The notes below the pieces were generated by a model, which was not told where the DNA came from, ran no database searches, and saw only the letters and a program-made list of their open reading frames with translations. A DNA stretch of 64,000 nucleotides from Alcanivorax sp. 24 (GTDB taxonomy: Bacteria > Pseudomonadota > Gammaproteobacteria > Pseudomonadales > Alcanivoracaceae): assembly GCF_004360225.1 (NCBI RefSeq), contig NZ_SNUA01000009.1, forward strand, positions 62,001-126,000, written 5' to 3'. The translations under genes were made by a program, and so were the position numbers. This document shows, one piece after another, positions 37,466 to 47,211 of this stretch (the first letter of the stretch is position 1; each line of letters opens with the position of its first letter).

Positions 37466-37962
37466 TCGTACGGGTTCGGGCCTTCCGCCTTGAAGGATTC
37501 CCGGCCCCGCTCCACCCATTCCGACCGGTCCCACCGCGGAAACCAGGCATCCCCCTCCACATCCGCCTGCACTTCGGTGATATAGAGCCGGTCCGCCCGG
37601 GGCAGTGCCAGGGCATAGATCTGCGCGCCACCCAGGATCATCACTTCATCCTGGCCATCGATGAACGCCACGCTTTCCGCCAGCTCCAAGGCCTGATCCA
37701 GATCCGCCACCACCCTGCCGCCCTCGGCCTGGTAGTCCGGGTCCCGGCTGATGACGATGTTGGTGCGGCCCGGCAATGGCCGCCCCAGGGATTCCCAGGT
37801 CAGCCGCCCCATCACCACCGGTTTGCCCAAAGTGGTGCGCTTGAAGTATTTCAGATCGTTGGGCAGATACCAGGGCAGTTTGTTGTCGCGGCCGATCACC
37901 CGATTGCGGGCCATGGCCACGATCATCGCCACCCGCACGCCTTGCTCGTTGCTTTCCTTCAT
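37435..37962 (-). CDS. folA: Dihydrofolate reductase FolA
   Basis: FolA reduces dihydrofolate to tetrahydrofolate with NADPH. The 175-residue product has the N-terminal [20 protein letters not shown], the NADPH segment [15 protein letters not shown], and [10 protein letters not shown]. The start at 37962 overlaps the thyA stop by ATGA. It is the last gene of the tauE-like-lgt-thyA-folA operon, and thymidylate synthase makes the dihydrofolate that this enzyme recycles. The C-terminus overlaps the second XRE gene on the other strand. Confidence 0.95.
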   Translation of the reverse strand: MKESNEQGVRVAMIVAMARNRVIGRDNKLPWYLPNDLKYFKRTTLGKPVVMGRLTWESLGRPLPGRTNIVISRDPDYQAEGGRVVADLDQALELAESVAFIDGQDEVMILGGAQIYALALPRADRLYITEVQADVEGDAWFPRWDRSEWVERGRESFKAEGPNPYDYDFVVFDRR

Positions 37963-38792
37963 ACCGCGATCGGCGCCTTGATCAGAGGATGGGGGTCATA
38001 GCCTTCCAGGGTGAAATCCTCATAACGGAAGGCGAACAGGTCACGGACCTCCGGATTGAGATGCATGGTGGGCAGAGCGCGGGGCTCCCGCGCCAGTTGA
38101 GTATCCGCCTGCTCCAGGTGATTGCTGTAGAGATGGGCATCGCCCAGGGTATGCACGAACACCCCCGGCCGCAGATCGCAGACCTGAGCCATCATCAACG
38201 TCAGCAGCGCATAGGAGGCGATATTGAAAGGCACGCCCAGGAACACATCCCCACTGCGCTGATAAAGCTGGCAGCTGAGCCGGCCGTCGGACACGTAGAA
38301 CTGGAACAGGCAATGACAGGGCGGTAACGCCTGCCGGCCTTGCGCCGCGTTCTGATCCGGCGACACCGACGGATCCGGCAGCACCGCTGGATTCCAGGCG
38401 CTGACGATCAGCCGCCGGGAGTCCGGGTTACGGCGGATCTCTTCCAGCACCTCACTGATCTGATCGATCACACGGCCGTCCGGGGTCGCCCAGGAGCGCC
38501 ACTGCGCCCCGTACACCGGCCCCAGGTCACCGGCTTCGGTGGCCCACTCGTCCCAGATCGAAACGCCGTTGTCCTTCAAGTAGCCGATGTTGGTATCACC
38601 GGCCAGGAACCACAGCAACTCATGGACAATGGACTTGAGATGCACCTTCTTGGTGGTCAGCAACGGGAAGCCGTCGCGCAGATCGAAGCGCATCTGATAA
38701 CCGAACAGGGACAAGGTACCAGTACCGGTACGATCCCCTTTCTGAATGCCGTGCTCACGCACTTCCCGCAACAGATCGAGATATTGCTTCAT
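37959..38792 (-). CDS. thyA: Thymidylate synthase ThyA
   Basis: ThyA methylates dUMP to dTMP with methylene-tetrahydrofolate. The 277-residue product has the catalytic cysteine in [14 protein letters not shown], the dUMP-binding [20 protein letters not shown] region, and DRTGTGTLS at the N-terminus. A short insertion ([13 protein letters not shown]) precedes the active site, slightly longer than in E. coli. It overlaps lgt upstream and folA downstream by 4 bp each. Confidence 0.96.
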   Translation of the reverse strand: MKQYLDLLREVREHGIQKGDRTGTGTLSLFGYQMRFDLRDGFPLLTTKKVHLKSIVHELLWFLAGDTNIGYLKDNGVSIWDEWATEAGDLGPVYGAQWRSWATPDGRVIDQISEVLEEIRRNPDSRRLIVSAWNPAVLPDPSVSPDQNAAQGRQALPPCHCLFQFYVSDGRLSCQLYQRSGDVFLGVPFNIASYALLTLMMAQVCDLRPGVFVHTLGDAHLYSNHLEQADTQLAREPRALPTMHLNPEVRDLFAFRYEDFTLEGYDPHPLIKAPIAV

Positions 38793-39586
38793 ACCGCCGC
38801 TCTCCGCTGATCATGTCGATACGCCCAGACCACCATGGCGGCGCCGATCAGCACCATGGGGAGGCTCAACAGCATACCCATGGTCAGCCAGCCCCCGGCC
38901 AGGTAACCGATGTGCGCATCCGGCTCGCGGAAGAATTCCACCAGTATCCGCGAAAGCCCGTAGCCAATGCCAAACAGGCCGGTGACCGAACCCGCCGGCC
39001 GCGGTTTGGCGGAGTAGATCCACAGCACCAGGAACAGCACCACGCCTTCCAGGAAAAACTCATAGAGCTGGGAAGGGTGGCGTGGCACGCCCATGGGGTC
39101 GGAGGGGAAGACCATGGCCCAGGGCATGTCCGAGGCGCGCCCCCACAGTTCACCGTTGATGAAATTACCGAAGCGGCCGGCCCCCAGACCGATGGGTACC
39201 ACCGGCACGGCGAAATCCGCCACCTGGAAATAGCGCTTGCCGGTGCGACGGGCGAACAGCCAGAACGCGAAGAGCACGCCCAGAGCGCCACCATGGAAGC
39301 TCATGCCGCCGGTCCAGATCTGGAACAACCACAGCGGGTTGTCGAGAAACCGGTCGAAACCATAGAACAGAACGTAGCCCACGCGGCCGCCGAGGATCAC
39401 CCCCAGCGCCGCGTAGAACAGCAGGTCACTGACCTGCTGCCGGGTCCAGCCGCTGCCGGGCCGGTCCGCTCGCGTCTTCGCCAGCCACCAGCCGCCGGCG
39501 AAGCCGATCATGTACATCACCCCGTACCAGTGAATCTGCAACGGCCCCAGGGAGACCAGCACGGGATCGATTTGCGGGAAGGTCAT
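38789..39586 (-). CDS. lgt: Prolipoprotein diacylglyceryl transferase Lgt
   Basis: Lgt attaches diacylglycerol from phosphatidylglycerol to the lipobox cysteine of prolipoproteins in the inner membrane. The 265-residue product has about seven membrane segments. Signature regions are [17 protein letters not shown] near residue 95 and [16 protein letters not shown] near 135. Start at 39586 (MTFPQIDPV) follows AGGGAG; an upstream in-frame start is less likely. It lies 10 bp after the tauE-like gene and overlaps thyA. Confidence 0.95.
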   Translation of the reverse strand: MTFPQIDPVLVSLGPLQIHWYGVMYMIGFAGGWWLAKTRADRPGSGWTRQQVSDLLFYAALGVILGGRVGYVLFYGFDRFLDNPLWLFQIWTGGMSFHGGALGVLFAFWLFARRTGKRYFQVADFAVPVVPIGLGAGRFGNFINGELWGRASDMPWAMVFPSDPMGVPRHPSQLYEFFLEGVVLFLVLWIYSAKPRPAGSVTGLFGIGYGLSRILVEFFREPDAHIGYLAGGWLTMGMLLSLPMVLIGAAMVVWAYRHDQRRAAV

Positions 39587-39596
39587 CAAAGGCTCC

Positions 39597-40394
39597 CTAA
39601 CCAAGCATCAGTTCGGTGCCGATCACGATCAGCACCACGGCGAAAATACGCTTCAGGGTGGCGGAAGGCAGGCGGTGGCTGAGCCGCGCGCCCACCCGCG
39701 CCATCGGAAAACTGGTGACGACGATGGCCAGCGCCGCGGGGAAGTACACATAGCCCAGCGCCCATTGCGGCAGCCCCGGCTTGCCCCAACCGGTGATGAT
39801 GAAACCCAACGTGCCGGCCAGCGCGATCGGCAAGCCACAGGCGGCGGAGATCGCCACCGCATTTTGCATCGGCAACCGGCACCAGGACAAAAACGGGACG
39901 GTCAGCGAACCACCACCGATACCAAACAGACTGGAGATGGTGCCGATCACACCGCCGGCCCCGGCGAGGCCGGCGCTTCCAGGCACCCGCTCCTCGCCCT
40001 GCTGCTGCTTGCGGCGGCCGCTGAGCAGCATCTGCAATGCCACCAGTACCGCGAACACGCCGAACAATCGGGTCAGCATCGGTCCGGACAGCCGGTCGGC
40101 GATGACCGCGCCGATCAGCGCCCCCACCACGATACCAACACCGAGCCGGAACGCCACCGGCCAACGTACGAAGCCGGCCCGATGGTGGGTGTGCACGGAA
40201 CTGATCGAGGTGACGATGATGGTACACAGCGAGGTTCCCACCGCCAGTTGGGCCACCACCTGGGGGTCGATGCCCATGGCGTGATAAAGGTAAATCAGCG
40301 GCGGCACGATCACCACACCACCGCCGAGCCCCAGAGCGCCGCCCAGCAGTCCGGCGAACACACCGATCAGGGCGCAGATCAAAAACAGGGTCAT
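39597..40394 (-). CDS. TauE/SafE family sulfite/organic anion exporter
   Basis: A 265-residue membrane protein with about eight hydrophobic segments and the repeated glycine-rich pattern of the family: [20 protein letters not shown] near residue 15 and [21 protein letters not shown] near 150. Members export sulfite or sulfonates, but the substrate here is unknown. The start at 40394 ([12 protein letters not shown]) is chosen over a longer frame at 40451 because GAGGAA lies upstream and the helix begins immediately. It heads the operon containing lgt, thyA and folA. Confidence 0.88.
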   Translation of the reverse strand: MTLFLICALIGVFAGLLGGALGLGGGVVIVPPLIYLYHAMGIDPQVVAQLAVGTSLCTIIVTSISSVHTHHRAGFVRWPVAFRLGVGIVVGALIGAVIADRLSGPMLTRLFGVFAVLVALQMLLSGRRKQQQGEERVPGSAGLAGAGGVIGTISSLFGIGGGSLTVPFLSWCRLPMQNAVAISAACGLPIALAGTLGFIITGWGKPGLPQWALGYVYFPAALAIVVTSFPMARVGARLSHRLPSATLKRIFAVVLIVIGTELMLG

Positions 40395-40495
40395 GGCGGG
40401 CCCATTCCTCTGACAAAGTAAGTCGGACAAACAGATAAAGCGCCGCGCCACCGACCGCTTTCGCCAGGTACGCGCCGAGCCGGTATGCTAGCAGC

Positions 40496-40659
40496 TAGGG
40501 CCTGTTCACACTATTTCCATAGCGCCTGCTGGATGCCCTTTTTGCCTCCAGCCAAGCGGAGGGCGCGCGGTTTGGTCATTCCAAATGAGCGACGAGTAAC
40601 GCAGAGTAGTGACGTTTTAGCCGCAACAGGCGCGATGGAAATAGTGCGAACAGACCCTA
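40496..40659. mobile_element. MITE-like element of a second family (164 bp)
   Basis: Terminal inverted repeats of about 33 bp with three mismatches: TAGGGCCTGTTCACACTATT at the left and TAGGGTCTGTTCGCACTATT read from the right. The flanks show a possible 3-bp duplication (AGC). It has an inner hairpin TTTGG-TCATT-CCAAA. No ORF. It lies in the divergent region between the tauE-like and NRDE genes, 48 bp before the NRDE start. Confidence 0.75.
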
Positions 40660-40707
40660 AGCGGACCGTTTTCCCGATTCCGTTTTCCGATCCAGAAAGA
40701 GACGCCC

Positions 40708-41466
40708 ATGTGTATTGTTTTGTTCCGCTGGCAGCCCGGTGATGCCTACCCTCTGGCGGTTTCCGCCAATCGTGACGAATTCCATCAACGGCCGGCGGAA
40801 CCGGCCCGCTGGCGCGGCGATGTGTTCTGCGGCCTGGATCGGCGGGCTGGCGGCACCTGGCTGGGCATCCATCGCGACGGCCGCTTCGCGGTGGTCACCA
40901 ATTACCGGGAACCAGTGGCCGAACGCACCGTCGGTGAGCTGTCCCGGGGGCTGCTGCCACAGGCCTTTCTGGAGAGCCATCAGAGCCCCGAACTGTTTTG
41001 CCGGTCGCTGGAAGCGGACGAGCATCTTTATTCCGGTTTCAATTTGCTGGTCGGGGACCGCGAGAGCCTGTGGTACCTGAGCAACCGCGGGCCGGCGGCG
41101 CAGCCGGTGAAACCGGGCCTGCACGGTCTTTCCAACGGCATACTGGACGATCCCTGGCCCAAGGTGGAGCGTGGCAAGCAGCGGCTGGCCCGGGTGCTGG
41201 AGGGAGAGGGCGCTCTTGGCGCATCCTCTCTCCACGATCTGCTCGGCGTGGTAGTGGACCCTTACCAACCGCCGGAAGAAGAACTTCCGGATACCGGCGT
41301 GGACCGGGAACTGGAACGGCTGGTAGCGCCGATCTTCATTCAGTCGCGACAGTACGGCACCCGCGCCAGTTCGGCGGTGCTGCTGCCCCGGGAAGGGGCT
41401 CCGATGATGCGCGAGCAGTGCTGGCGGGCGGATGGCGAGGCGGATGGGGCGCCGACGGACAGTTGA
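40708..41466 (+). CDS. NRDE (TANGO2-like) family protein
   Basis: A 252-residue cytoplasmic protein with the family start MCIVLFRW and the name-giving NRDE motif in LAVSANRDEFHQRPAEPA. It also has GGTWLGIHRDGRFAVVTNYR. NRDE/TANGO2 proteins occur in bacteria and eukaryotes; a role in heme trafficking has been proposed for some eukaryotic members, but bacterial function is not settled. AGAAAGAGA precedes the ATG. The 164-bp MITE-like element lies just upstream. Confidence 0.88.
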   Translation: MCIVLFRWQPGDAYPLAVSANRDEFHQRPAEPARWRGDVFCGLDRRAGGTWLGIHRDGRFAVVTNYREPVAERTVGELSRGLLPQAFLESHQSPELFCRSLEADEHLYSGFNLLVGDRESLWYLSNRGPAAQPVKPGLHGLSNGILDDPWPKVERGKQRLARVLEGEGALGASSLHDLLGVVVDPYQPPEEELPDTGVDRELERLVAPIFIQSRQYGTRASSAVLLPREGAPMMREQCWRADGEADGAPTDS

Positions 41467-41498
41467 GCGGGGCATCCCGCCGATCCAGGGGAAGGATC

Positions 41499-41567
41499 AT
41501 TCGCGAGCAAGCACGCTTCCCACAAGTCGATACGAAGCCGCTGTGGTAAGCGTGCTTGCACGCGAAC
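41499..41567. repeat. Inverted pair of REP elements
   Basis: ATTCGCGAGCAAGCACGCTT with CCCACA faces CTGTGGTAAGCGTGCTTGCA with CGCGAA. It lies between the convergent NRDE and ptsP genes and abuts the ptsP stop codon. Confidence 0.72.
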
Positions 41568-43843
41568 TACGCCGCCGCGGGGGCACGGTGGCGGATCAGA
41601 TCGCCCAGGCCGACCTTGGTCAGTTGCAGATCCATGTAGGCGGTGATCACCTCGCCGTTGTCCATGGCCAGCACCTCGTTGAGCAGGCGACGCAGAAAGC
41701 CCATGTTGACCTGCCGCACCGCCGCCTTGACCCGTAACAGGTTGGAGGCATTCATGGACAAGGCGTCGAACCCCATCGCCATCAGCAGCAGAGCGGACGC
41801 CGGATCACCGGCCATTTCCCCGCACACCGATACCGGTTTGCCCTCGGCATGGGCCTGCTCCACCACATGCAGCAGCGCATGCAGCACCGACGGATGGAAA
41901 GAGTTATACAGGTCCGACACCTGGCGGTTATTGCGATCCACCGCCAGCAGATACTGGGTCAGATCGTTGGTGCCCACGGACAGGAAATCCACCCGCTGGG
42001 CCAGGGCCCGGGCCTGGTAAATGGTGGCCGGCACCTCGATCATCACCCCCACCGGAGGCATGTCCACGTCCACCCCTTCCTCGCGCACTTCCAGCCAGGC
42101 GCGATGGATAAGATGCTGGGCCTCCTCCGCCTCGAACACATTGGTGACCATCGGCAGCATGATCCGCAGGTTGTTGAGCCCAGCGGCGGCCTTGAGCATG
42201 GCCCGTACCTGGACGATGAAAATTTCCGGGTGATCCAGAGTGACCCGGATACCCCGCCAGCCGAGGAACGGGTTGTCCTCCTCGATGGGGAAATAGCTCA
42301 ATGACTTGTCGCCCCCCACGTCCAGTGTGCGCATGGTCACCGGCAACGGCGCGAACGCCTGCAATTGCTCCCGGTACAACACACGCTGCTCTTCCTCGGA
42401 GGGAAAGCGGTCACGGATCATGAACGGAATTTCGCTGCGGTACAGGCCCACGCCCTGGGCGCCGCGCTCCAGGGAGCGGTTGATGTCGGTCATCAGTCCT
42501 GTGTTCACCTGCAGCTGGACACTGATCCCGTCCTCGGTTTCCGCCGGCAGATCACGCAGTTTCTCCAGACCTTCCAACAAGCTCTGCTCTTCGGCGATCA
42601 GCTCCTCGAACTGATGCCTCAGTTCCGGGGTGGCATTGGCCACCACCCGGCCCCGGAAACCGTCGACGATCAGTTCCTTGCCATCCAGCTTCTTCAGCGG
42701 CAGATTCATCGCCCCCACCACGGTGGGAATACCCATGGCCCGGGCCACGATGGCCATGTGCGAATTACGTGACCCACGAGTAGTGACGATACCGGCAATA
42801 CGTTCCTGCGGCAGTTCCATCAGCATCGGCGCGGAAATATCCTCGCCGATGAGAATACAGTCGTGGGGAAATTCCAGCTCACGCCGGTTGTGGCTCTGCA
42901 ACTGGGCCAGCACCCGCCGCCCCAGATCACGGACGTCCGCCGCCCGCTCACGCAGGTAGGGGTCATCCATCATCTCGAAATTATGCACGTGGGCATCCAC
43001 CACGATGCGCAAGGCGCCCTGGGCCCAGTGCCCTTCGCGGATCTTGGCCACCACTTCCGCCGGCAGCGCATGACGGTCCAGCATGCGCAGGTACACATCA
43101 AACAGCGCCTGCTCTTCCGCCCCCAGGCTGGCCTTGGCGCGTTCCGCCAGATCGCGGATTTCCTTGCGCACCCGCACCAGCGCGTGGTCCAGCAGGGCGA
43201 TTTCGCCGCTGATATCCTCGGCTTCACGATCCGGCACCGCGGACAGGTCGGTTTGTGGAAACAGTAATTTGGCCAGGCCGATGGCGGCGCCGGAAGATCC
43301 GGGCTGGCCGTCGTACATGCTGGCCTGGCGCTCGCGGGTTTCCAATTGCTCGAACAGAATGCCGGACGCATGGGCATGGGCGATCACCGCCGACAGCTGG
43401 GCGGAGATGGTGACCAGGAACGCCTCTTCACTTTGGTCAAAGCGGCGGGCGTCACGTTGCTGCACCACCAGCACGCCCAGCACCTCGCCATGGTGCATCA
43501 CCGGAACACCGAGAAAAGCGTGGAATGGATCCTCACCGGTTTCCGCCAGATAGTGGAATTTCGGGTGGGCGAAGGCATCTTCCAGGTTGATCGGCTCCTC
43601 GCGCTGTCCCACCTGGCCCACCAGCCCCTCGGACAGCCCCAGGCTGACCCGGCCCACCGCCTCGCGCTTGAGCCCCTCGGAGGCCATCAGCACATAACGT
43701 TCCCGATCGTTGTCCCGCAAGTAAATGGAGCACACTTCGGTGCCCATGGCATCGCGCACCCGCTGGGCCATAAGATCCAGGGCCGAGCGAATGTCCGGCG
43801 CGTTATTCACTTCCTGCACAATGCGGCGCAGGGTATCAAGCAT
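41567..43843 (-). CDS. ptsP: Phosphoenolpyruvate-protein phosphotransferase PtsP (EI-Ntr)
   Basis: EI-Ntr starts the nitrogen phosphotransferase chain by passing phosphate from phosphoenolpyruvate to NPr. The 758-residue product has an N-terminal GAF sensor domain (about 1-165, [14 protein letters not shown]), then the EI core. The phospho-histidine is in [16 protein letters not shown] near residue 365. The PEP-binding barrel shows [16 protein letters not shown] and [18 protein letters not shown], and the C-terminus has [10 protein letters not shown]. It overlaps rppH by 8 bp, an arrangement common in Pseudomonas and relatives. Confidence 0.95.
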   Translation of the reverse strand: MLDTLRRIVQEVNNAPDIRSALDLMAQRVRDAMGTEVCSIYLRDNDRERYVLMASEGLKREAVGRVSLGLSEGLVGQVGQREEPINLEDAFAHPKFHYLAETGEDPFHAFLGVPVMHHGEVLGVLVVQQRDARRFDQSEEAFLVTISAQLSAVIAHAHASGILFEQLETRERQASMYDGQPGSSGAAIGLAKLLFPQTDLSAVPDREAEDISGEIALLDHALVRVRKEIRDLAERAKASLGAEEQALFDVYLRMLDRHALPAEVVAKIREGHWAQGALRIVVDAHVHNFEMMDDPYLRERAADVRDLGRRVLAQLQSHNRRELEFPHDCILIGEDISAPMLMELPQERIAGIVTTRGSRNSHMAIVARAMGIPTVVGAMNLPLKKLDGKELIVDGFRGRVVANATPELRHQFEELIAEEQSLLEGLEKLRDLPAETEDGISVQLQVNTGLMTDINRSLERGAQGVGLYRSEIPFMIRDRFPSEEEQRVLYREQLQAFAPLPVTMRTLDVGGDKSLSYFPIEEDNPFLGWRGIRVTLDHPEIFIVQVRAMLKAAAGLNNLRIMLPMVTNVFEAEEAQHLIHRAWLEVREEGVDVDMPPVGVMIEVPATIYQARALAQRVDFLSVGTNDLTQYLLAVDRNNRQVSDLYNSFHPSVLHALLHVVEQAHAEGKPVSVCGEMAGDPASALLLMAMGFDALSMNASNLLRVKAAVRQVNMGFLRRLLNEVLAMDNGEVITAYMDLQLTKVGLGDLIRHRAPAAA

Positions 43844-44339
43844 GTTTGCTCCTCTTGGGCAGGGCTGGGGCCAGTTCTCTCAGAGCTCGCGCATAGACCG
43901 CGCGCTTGAAATGCACCACTTTGCGGATCGGATACCAGTAGTTTACCCAACGCCAGTCCTGAAACTCCGGCTCCGGCCCCAGAGTCAGGTCGATGGCCGC
44001 CTCTGCCGCGTTAAGCCGCAGCAGAAACCATTTTTGCCGTTGCCCGATACAGCGGGGCCGGTTGCGTGGAGGGCGCAGGAAGCGGCGCGGCAAACGGTAG
44101 GTCAGCCAGCCTTCGGTATGGGCGAGAATGCTGACGTGTTCCTGGCGCAGCCCGACCTCTTCTTCCAATTCCCGGAACAGGGTCTCCTCCGGCGTCTCCC
44201 CGGGCATCATGCCACCCTGGGGAAACTGCCAGGCATCCCGGTTGCCAACGCGACGCCCCCAGAATACCCGGCCATCGGGCCCCGCGATCACGATACCGAC
44301 ATTCAGCCGATACCCCTGTTCATCAATAATGCCAGTCAT
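43836..44339 (-). CDS. rppH: RNA pyrophosphohydrolase RppH
   Basis: RppH removes pyrophosphate from the 5' end of triphosphorylated RNA and triggers mRNA decay. The 167-residue product has the RppH start [16 protein letters not shown] and the Nudix box [20 protein letters not shown] around residues 37-57, followed by EVGL. Start at 44339 is chosen over a longer frame at 44444 because it matches the family N-terminus. It is the promoter-proximal gene of the rppH-ptsP operon and divergent from the HAD gene. Confidence 0.94.
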   Translation of the reverse strand: MTGIIDEQGYRLNVGIVIAGPDGRVFWGRRVGNRDAWQFPQGGMMPGETPEETLFRELEEEVGLRQEHVSILAHTEGWLTYRLPRRFLRPPRNRPRCIGQRQKWFLLRLNAAEAAIDLTLGPEPEFQDWRWVNYWYPIRKVVHFKRAVYARALRELAPALPKRSKHA

Positions 44340-44548
44340 GGTCTTCCAAACCCGGGGGAGCCGGCAACATCCGGCCCGCCGGGGCCGGAGGGGCACACAC
44401 AAGGCGTGCCGCGCCATGGCCATCATGGCGGCTCCGATACTCACTCATTAAACCTTGTCCCGGTAGCCTCGATCAATCGGCTGCCGAACGGATCGGCCTT
44501 TGCTATGCTCCTGGCGCCAACCTTTCTCTCTATTTCATGGGATCCAGC

Positions 44549-45211
44549 ATGACTCTGGCCATCTTTGACCTGGACAACACCCTTATTGCCGGCGATTCCG
44601 ACCATCAATGGGGGGAGTGGCTGATCAGCCAGTCCCTGGTGGACGCCGCCGCCTACCAGACCGCCAATGACCGCTTTTACCAGGACTACCTGGACGGCAC
44701 CCTGGATATCATCGCCTACCAGGAATTCGTACTCGGCGAACTGGTGGGGCGCCCTCTGGAGCAACTCCACGCCTGGCGCGAACAGTACATGAAGGACGTG
44801 ATCCAGGGCCTGTGGCTGCCGGCGGCCGAAACGTTGCTGCAAGAACACCGCGATCAGGGCCATACCCTGATGATCATTACCGCCACCAACGATTTCATCA
44901 CCGCCCCCATCGCCGAACGGCTGGGCGTGCCGCATCTGCTGGCCACCCGGGCGGAAAAGACCAGTCAGGGTTACACCGGCAGGGTGGCGGGCATCCCCTG
45001 CTATCAGGGCGGCAAGGTCAAACGTCTGCGGCAATGGCTGGAGGAGCACGGCGAATCCCTGGACGGCAGTTGGTTCTACAGCGATTCCCACAATGATCTG
45101 CCGCTGCTGGGCGAAGTCACCCATCCAGTGGCCGTGGACCCGGATGACAAGCTGGCCGCGGCCGCCCGGGAGCGGGACTGGCCGATCATTTCGCTGCGGC
45201 GGGGCCAATGA
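44549..45211 (+). CDS. HAD-superfamily phosphatase, SerB-like (HAD-IB)
   Basis: A 220-residue HAD hydrolase with motif I DLDNTL (nucleophile D7, acid D9), motif II in LMIITATNDFITAP, and the motif III/IV region WFYSDSHNDLPLL. This pattern is that of the HAD-IB group with phosphoserine phosphatase-like enzymes; the real substrate is unknown. The start at 44549 is chosen because MTLAIFDLDN is the natural N-terminus. It overlaps the following lipoprotein gene by 4 bp. Confidence 0.88.
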   Translation: MTLAIFDLDNTLIAGDSDHQWGEWLISQSLVDAAAYQTANDRFYQDYLDGTLDIIAYQEFVLGELVGRPLEQLHAWREQYMKDVIQGLWLPAAETLLQEHRDQGHTLMIITATNDFITAPIAERLGVPHLLATRAEKTSQGYTGRVAGIPCYQGGKVKRLRQWLEEHGESLDGSWFYSDSHNDLPLLGEVTHPVAVDPDDKLAAAARERDWPIISLRRGQ

Positions 45212-46143
45212 GAAAAGCAGCTCTGCTGGTACTGACGGCACTGTCACTGGCCGGCTGCAACGAACCCGCGCAACAACAGGCCCCGCCAGCGCGGACCCCA
45301 CTGGTGGAAACGCTGGACAGCCAAGCGGACCAGGCACTGACACCGGCTCTCGAGACCTGGCGTCAGGCACTGGAAGCCTTTGCCGCCGGCACCGACGAAC
45401 ACGCCGTTACCACGCTGATCGAACAATGGCGGGAACTGTACCGCACCACCAACCGGTTCTGGCTGGTGCTGGCTACCCGCGCCTGCGGCCGGGATCGGGT
45501 GTCGTCGCTGGAGCGCGTGGACGACTGGCCGCTCTATCCGGCCTATGTGGATGCCACTCCGAGCTGGCCAGAGTCCGGCATCGTCAACGATCAGGCCCTG
45601 CCAATCCGCCGCGACACCCTGTTGGAACAGCAACGGGTGGCCGCGTCCGGCGAGGTGAGCCTGGGGTTTCAGCCGCTATGGTTGTTGCTGCATAACGATG
45701 ATGGCTCGCCCCGGGCGGTCTCGAAGTTCAGCACCGGCACCCCGATCACTCAGCGCCGCCACGACTATGTGCGGGTGGCCGGCACTCTGCTCATGGACGA
45801 TCTGGCACCTCTGCTGGGTGCCGACGGCGTCAGCGCCGCGGAGTTGCGCTGTGGTCTGAAGCTGCTGGACCGGCGACTGCGTCGGGCTCGCCGCTGGACG
45901 GAGGACTCGGAGAGCGGAACAGCGAAAGGAGAACGGATGGTCCCCGGGGACAGCCTGATGATAGTGCACGAGATATTACCGGAAGCCGCCCTGGCACAAC
46001 TGAACGGCGACGATCTCGCCCCCTTGCGGGCGGCGCTGGAAAAACAGAAAGCGGGTTTCAGCAAGGCCCTGCAACAGGCCGGTGAAAGCGGGCAGTGGGC
46101 GCCGATCAGTAACTGGCTGAACGGCGATCAGGGCGAGCCCTAG
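45208..46143 (+). CDS. Imelysin-like lipoprotein
   Basis: A 311-residue lipoprotein with lipobox LAGC (C17). The mature part is helical. The segment VSLGFQPLWLLLHNDD and the later RRHDYVRVAGTLLMDDLAPLL resemble imelysin/peptidase M75 proteins, which are linked to iron uptake. The family GxHxxE motif reads GFQPLW here, so the conserved His and Glu are missing. That suggests either a divergent, non-catalytic member or a misassigned family. Translation is coupled to the HAD gene (ATGA). Confidence 0.55.
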   Translation: MRKAALLVLTALSLAGCNEPAQQQAPPARTPLVETLDSQADQALTPALETWRQALEAFAAGTDEHAVTTLIEQWRELYRTTNRFWLVLATRACGRDRVSSLERVDDWPLYPAYVDATPSWPESGIVNDQALPIRRDTLLEQQRVAASGEVSLGFQPLWLLLHNDDGSPRAVSKFSTGTPITQRRHDYVRVAGTLLMDDLAPLLGADGVSAAELRCGLKLLDRRLRRARRWTEDSESGTAKGERMVPGDSLMIVHEILPEAALAQLNGDDLAPLRAALEKQKAGFSKALQQAGESGQWAPISNWLNGDQGEP

Positions 46144-46213
46144 GGATTTTCTCGAACAGGGAGGGACCGCGGTTGCGGATCAACATCCGGCCGTGTCCCT
46201 TCGATCTGATTAC

Positions 46214-46317
46214 GAAGCCGCTGTGGGAAGCGGCCCGGGCGGCGCTCCGCTTGGCCGCGAATGTCCCCGGGCGTTTTGGCCATTCGCTTGCAAGCAAGCT
46301 TCCCACAGCGGCTTCGC
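46214..46317. repeat. Inverted pair of REP elements
   Basis: GAAGCCGCTGTGGGAAGCGG with a long GGGCGGCGCTCCGC loop and CCGCGAAT faces ATTCGCTTGCAAGCAAGCTT with CCCACAGCGGCTTCG. It lies between the convergent lipoprotein and outer-membrane protein genes. Confidence 0.75.
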
Positions 46318-46351
46318 AGCCCCCTCGGAGAGCAGGCGATCAGCGTGCTGC

Positions 46352-46942
46352 TTAGAAGTTATAGCGGCCAAAAACGCCGAAGGTATCCACGTCATCGGCA
46401 AGGGTGATGCGGGCGCCCACATCCACCGCCGGGGTCAGATTCAGCAGGCCCTGACCATAGACACCGAATTGGTCGTCATAGATATCCTCGTAGACCACGC
46501 CACCGGACAACTCCACCATGTCCAGGGTACGATGACGCAGACCCGCGCGCAGGGCATAGCCCATTTCATCGTCGAAGTCGTTGTCGTCGTAGATCACGTC
46601 ACCCATCAGTTCCAGATCCAGGCCCCGATTCAGCGGGGTATGCATGCCTGCCCCGATGTACATGCGGTGGCCGTCCACATCGTCGTCCCAGCGGGAGCGC
46701 TTGTAGTCACCGTCGTAGAAGCTCACGCCACCACGCAGGAAGATGTGCTCATCCAGAGCGAAGGCCCCTTCCGCGGTCAGTGCGTCAACGTCCAGGCCAT
46801 TGTCGTAATCCCAGCGGTCATAGCCGAGTTGGCCATAGGTATAGGAGAATCCGTTATCGCGCACCGGCGCGTTCTGAGCCAGGGCATTGCCGGTCAGAGT
46901 GGCAGCGGCAAGCGCGGAAAACATCAACGTCTTTTTCATCAT
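46352..46942 (-). CDS. Small outer-membrane beta-barrel protein
   Basis: A 196-residue precursor with a signal peptide cleaved near ALA|QN (residue 22). The mature part alternates short amphipathic strands such as FSYTYGQLGYDRWD, FLRGGVSFYDGDY and GGVVYEDIY, rich in Tyr, Asp and Gly. It ends in F (GVFGRYNF), the usual outer-membrane C-terminal signal. About eight strands are likely. The family was not named with confidence; it is similar in style to OmpW/Ax21-like barrels. Two start codons (46942 and 46939) are adjacent. Confidence 0.75.
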   Translation of the reverse strand: MMKKTLMFSALAAATLTGNALAQNAPVRDNGFSYTYGQLGYDRWDYDNGLDVDALTAEGAFALDEHIFLRGGVSFYDGDYKRSRWDDDVDGHRMYIGAGMHTPLNRGLDLELMGDVIYDDNDFDDEMGYALRAGLRHRTLDMVELSGGVVYEDIYDDQFGVYGQGLLNLTPAVDVGARITLADDVDTFGVFGRYNF

Positions 46943-47157
46943 TCAGGTCCTCATTAACCGGTCGAACAACACGGGCACCGCCTGTTGACAGGTTGGCCCG
47001 TCACCCAGCCTAAAACAGTGCGCCCATGGTGCACCCGAGGCGACTGCCCCGCCATGGGGCAGTCGTTGTTTTATGACGCTTTTATAAAAGTTTGCGATTT
47101 AAATCCGGCGTACTATGCCGTTATCGGAAAATGGCCCGATGACGGATGGTTTTGTTC

Positions 47158-47189
47158 TTGACCCTGGGGTTACCCCAGGCTTGGATAGT
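47158..47189 (+). promoter_or_regulatory. MerR-type (CueR-like) long-spacer copper promoter
   Basis: The -35 box TTGACC (47158-47163) and a -10-like GATAGT (47184-47189) are 20 bp apart (19 bp if GGATAG is used). The perfect dyad CTGGGGTTACCCCAG fills the left of the spacer. This geometry is typical of MerR/CueR-activated promoters. It lies 23 bp before the copA start codon. cueR itself is not seen nearby. Confidence 0.8.
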
Positions 47190-47211
47190 GCTCTCCATGG
47201 AGGACCATCCC

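Noticed and set aside
47146-47211. Longer copA start at 47146
   Set aside because: It would place the MerR-type promoter inside the coding sequence and has no ribosome site; GGAGG precedes the ATG at 47212.
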